NCBI GenBank assembly: GCA_018432315.1
Contig: JAHDLB010000001.1
Location: forward strand, 62,001 to 126,000
Direction: 5' to 3'
DNA length: 64,000 nt
Source: Anaerolineae bacterium
GTDB taxonomy: Bacteria; Chloroflexota; Anaerolineae; Aggregatilineales; Aggregatilineaceae
Shown one piece after another: positions 63,565-64,000 of this stretch. The notes under the pieces were generated by a model. It had not been told where the DNA came from, did no database searches, and saw nothing but the letters and a program-made list of their open reading frames with translations. Numbering within the stretch: the first letter of the stretch is position 1; the number at the start of each line of letters is the position of its first letter. Made by a program: the position numbers and the translations under genes.

Positions 63565-64000
63565 GATTGTTGTTCCTGTTGCCCTGACGTTTCAATGGGT
63601 TCGACCGTCTCTGGCGTGGAAGGCGGAATCGGCAGCGAGACGGTGAACGTGCTGCCTTGTCCGAGGACGCTGTCGAGTTCGATCCGGCCATCGTGCAGAT
63701 CGATGATCTCCTTGGTGATGGCGAGTCCCAGCCCGGTCCCGGAGGCGATGTCTGACGCGCGCTCGCTCCGGAAAAACCGGTCGAAGACGTACGGCTGTTC
63801 CTCCGGGGCGATGCCGATGCCCGAGTCGGTGACGACCAGGCGCGCCTCGCCATCGTGCTGTTCGACGCGCACGCGGACGGTGCCGCCGCTGGACGTGTAC
63901 TTGACGGCGTTGCCGACGATGTTGCGAAAGACGCGCCCAAGCTGGTCGGGGTCGCCGAAGACCTGGAAGGGGGTATCCGCTTCGAACCGGACGTCCAGCT
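63561..64000 (-). CDS. Histidine kinase, C-terminal part (cut by window edge)
   Basis: The 3' end of a gene that begins beyond 64000. The visible 146 codons encode a HATPase_c domain: NIVGNAVKYTSSGG (N box), VVTDSGIGIAPEEQ (G1), FDRFFRSERA (F box) and GTGLGLAITKEI (G2), with a Ser/Thr/Glu-rich tail. It overlaps the next kinase gene by four bases (ATGA), so it is the first visible member of the kinase operon. Confidence 0.88.
   Translation of the reverse strand, partial: LDVRFEADTPFQVFGDPDQLGRVFRNIVGNAVKYTSSGGTVRVRVEQHDGEARLVVTDSGIGIAPEEQPYVFDRFFRSERASDIASGTGLGLAITKEIIDLHDGRIELDSVLGQGSTFTVSLPIPPSTPETVEPIETSGQQEQQS

Noticed and set aside
1-64000. tRNA, rRNA, CRISPR arrays and insertion sequences
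   Set aside because: Gaps between genes were read for tRNA-like folds, regularly spaced repeats and transposase motifs; none was found. A covariance-model scan could still detect small RNAs missed by eye.

Overview
The window is GC-rich bacterial DNA, about two thirds G+C. Genes are densely packed, often overlap by 1-4 bases, and many promoters have a TACAAT-type -10 box. The best guess is a Chloroflexota (Anaerolineae-like) heterotroph. This rests on a LysW-type alpha-aminoadipate lysine cluster, a DeoR-controlled rhamnose locus with a fused aldolase/dehydrogenase, a tungsten aldehyde oxidoreductase, stacked PAS/GAF histidine kinases and a bacterial NLR. The taxon is inference. No rRNA, tRNA, CRISPR array, insertion sequence or origin was recognised.

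Layout. 1-3.0 kb: a secreted protein with six Yx(FWY)xxD motifs and a cytochrome c tail, then an ECF sigma factor with its RskA-like anti-sigma factor. 3.2-16.8 kb: rhamnose catabolism. A DeoR regulator is followed by a leftward operon: rhamnulose-1-P aldolase/lactaldehyde dehydrogenase, a sugar ABC transporter (ATPase, two permeases, binding protein), rhamnose isomerase, a tungsten aldehyde:ferredoxin oxidoreductase, a class II aldolase and a MoaD-like protein. A lactate racemase (LarA) points the other way. Rhamnulokinase lies apart at 26.7 kb. Together these take rhamnose to DHAP and lactate. Repeated CGAAA motifs sit in both leftward promoters. 17-20.7 kb: DUF3105 and DUF2892 proteins and a large histidine kinase. 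20.7-25.3 kb: araB, araD, a phosphomannose-isomerase-like bicupin and an aberrant AroE homologue behind a strong promoter; araA is absent. 25.4-30.5 kb: a TIR protein, a cupin, rhaB, an ArsR regulator and an SLC13-type transporter.

30.5-43.8 kb: a GH31 glycosidase; an Hsp70-like ATPase fused to what looks like a GyrA C-terminal beta-propeller; a secreted Gmad2/LysM protein; an orphan peptide-type binding protein; a DUF4062-NB-ARC-TPR protein (bacterial NLR); and a secreted subtilase directly after it. 43.8-53.2 kb: a ten-gene lysine operon, lysW-X-Y-Z-J-homocitrate synthase-homoaconitase large/small-homoisocitrate dehydrogenase-lysK. Its 400-base leader holds two Lys-rich mini-ORFs, each followed by an intrinsic terminator. 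The first has a 9-bp antiterminator starting right after its stop codon, so lysine-responsive attenuation is likely. Only the aminoadipate aminotransferase (LysN) is missing.

53.2-64 kb: an opine-dehydrogenase-family protein overlapping a cobalamin-domain mutase-like protein; an (alpha/alpha)6-barrel protein with a DUF624 membrane protein; and a leftward run of four response-regulator/histidine-kinase proteins, the last cut by the window edge.

The observations most worth a second look are the Hsp70-gyrase-propeller fusion, the tandem lysine attenuators, the NLR-subtilase pair, the araA-less arabinose operon and the cobalamin/opine pair.
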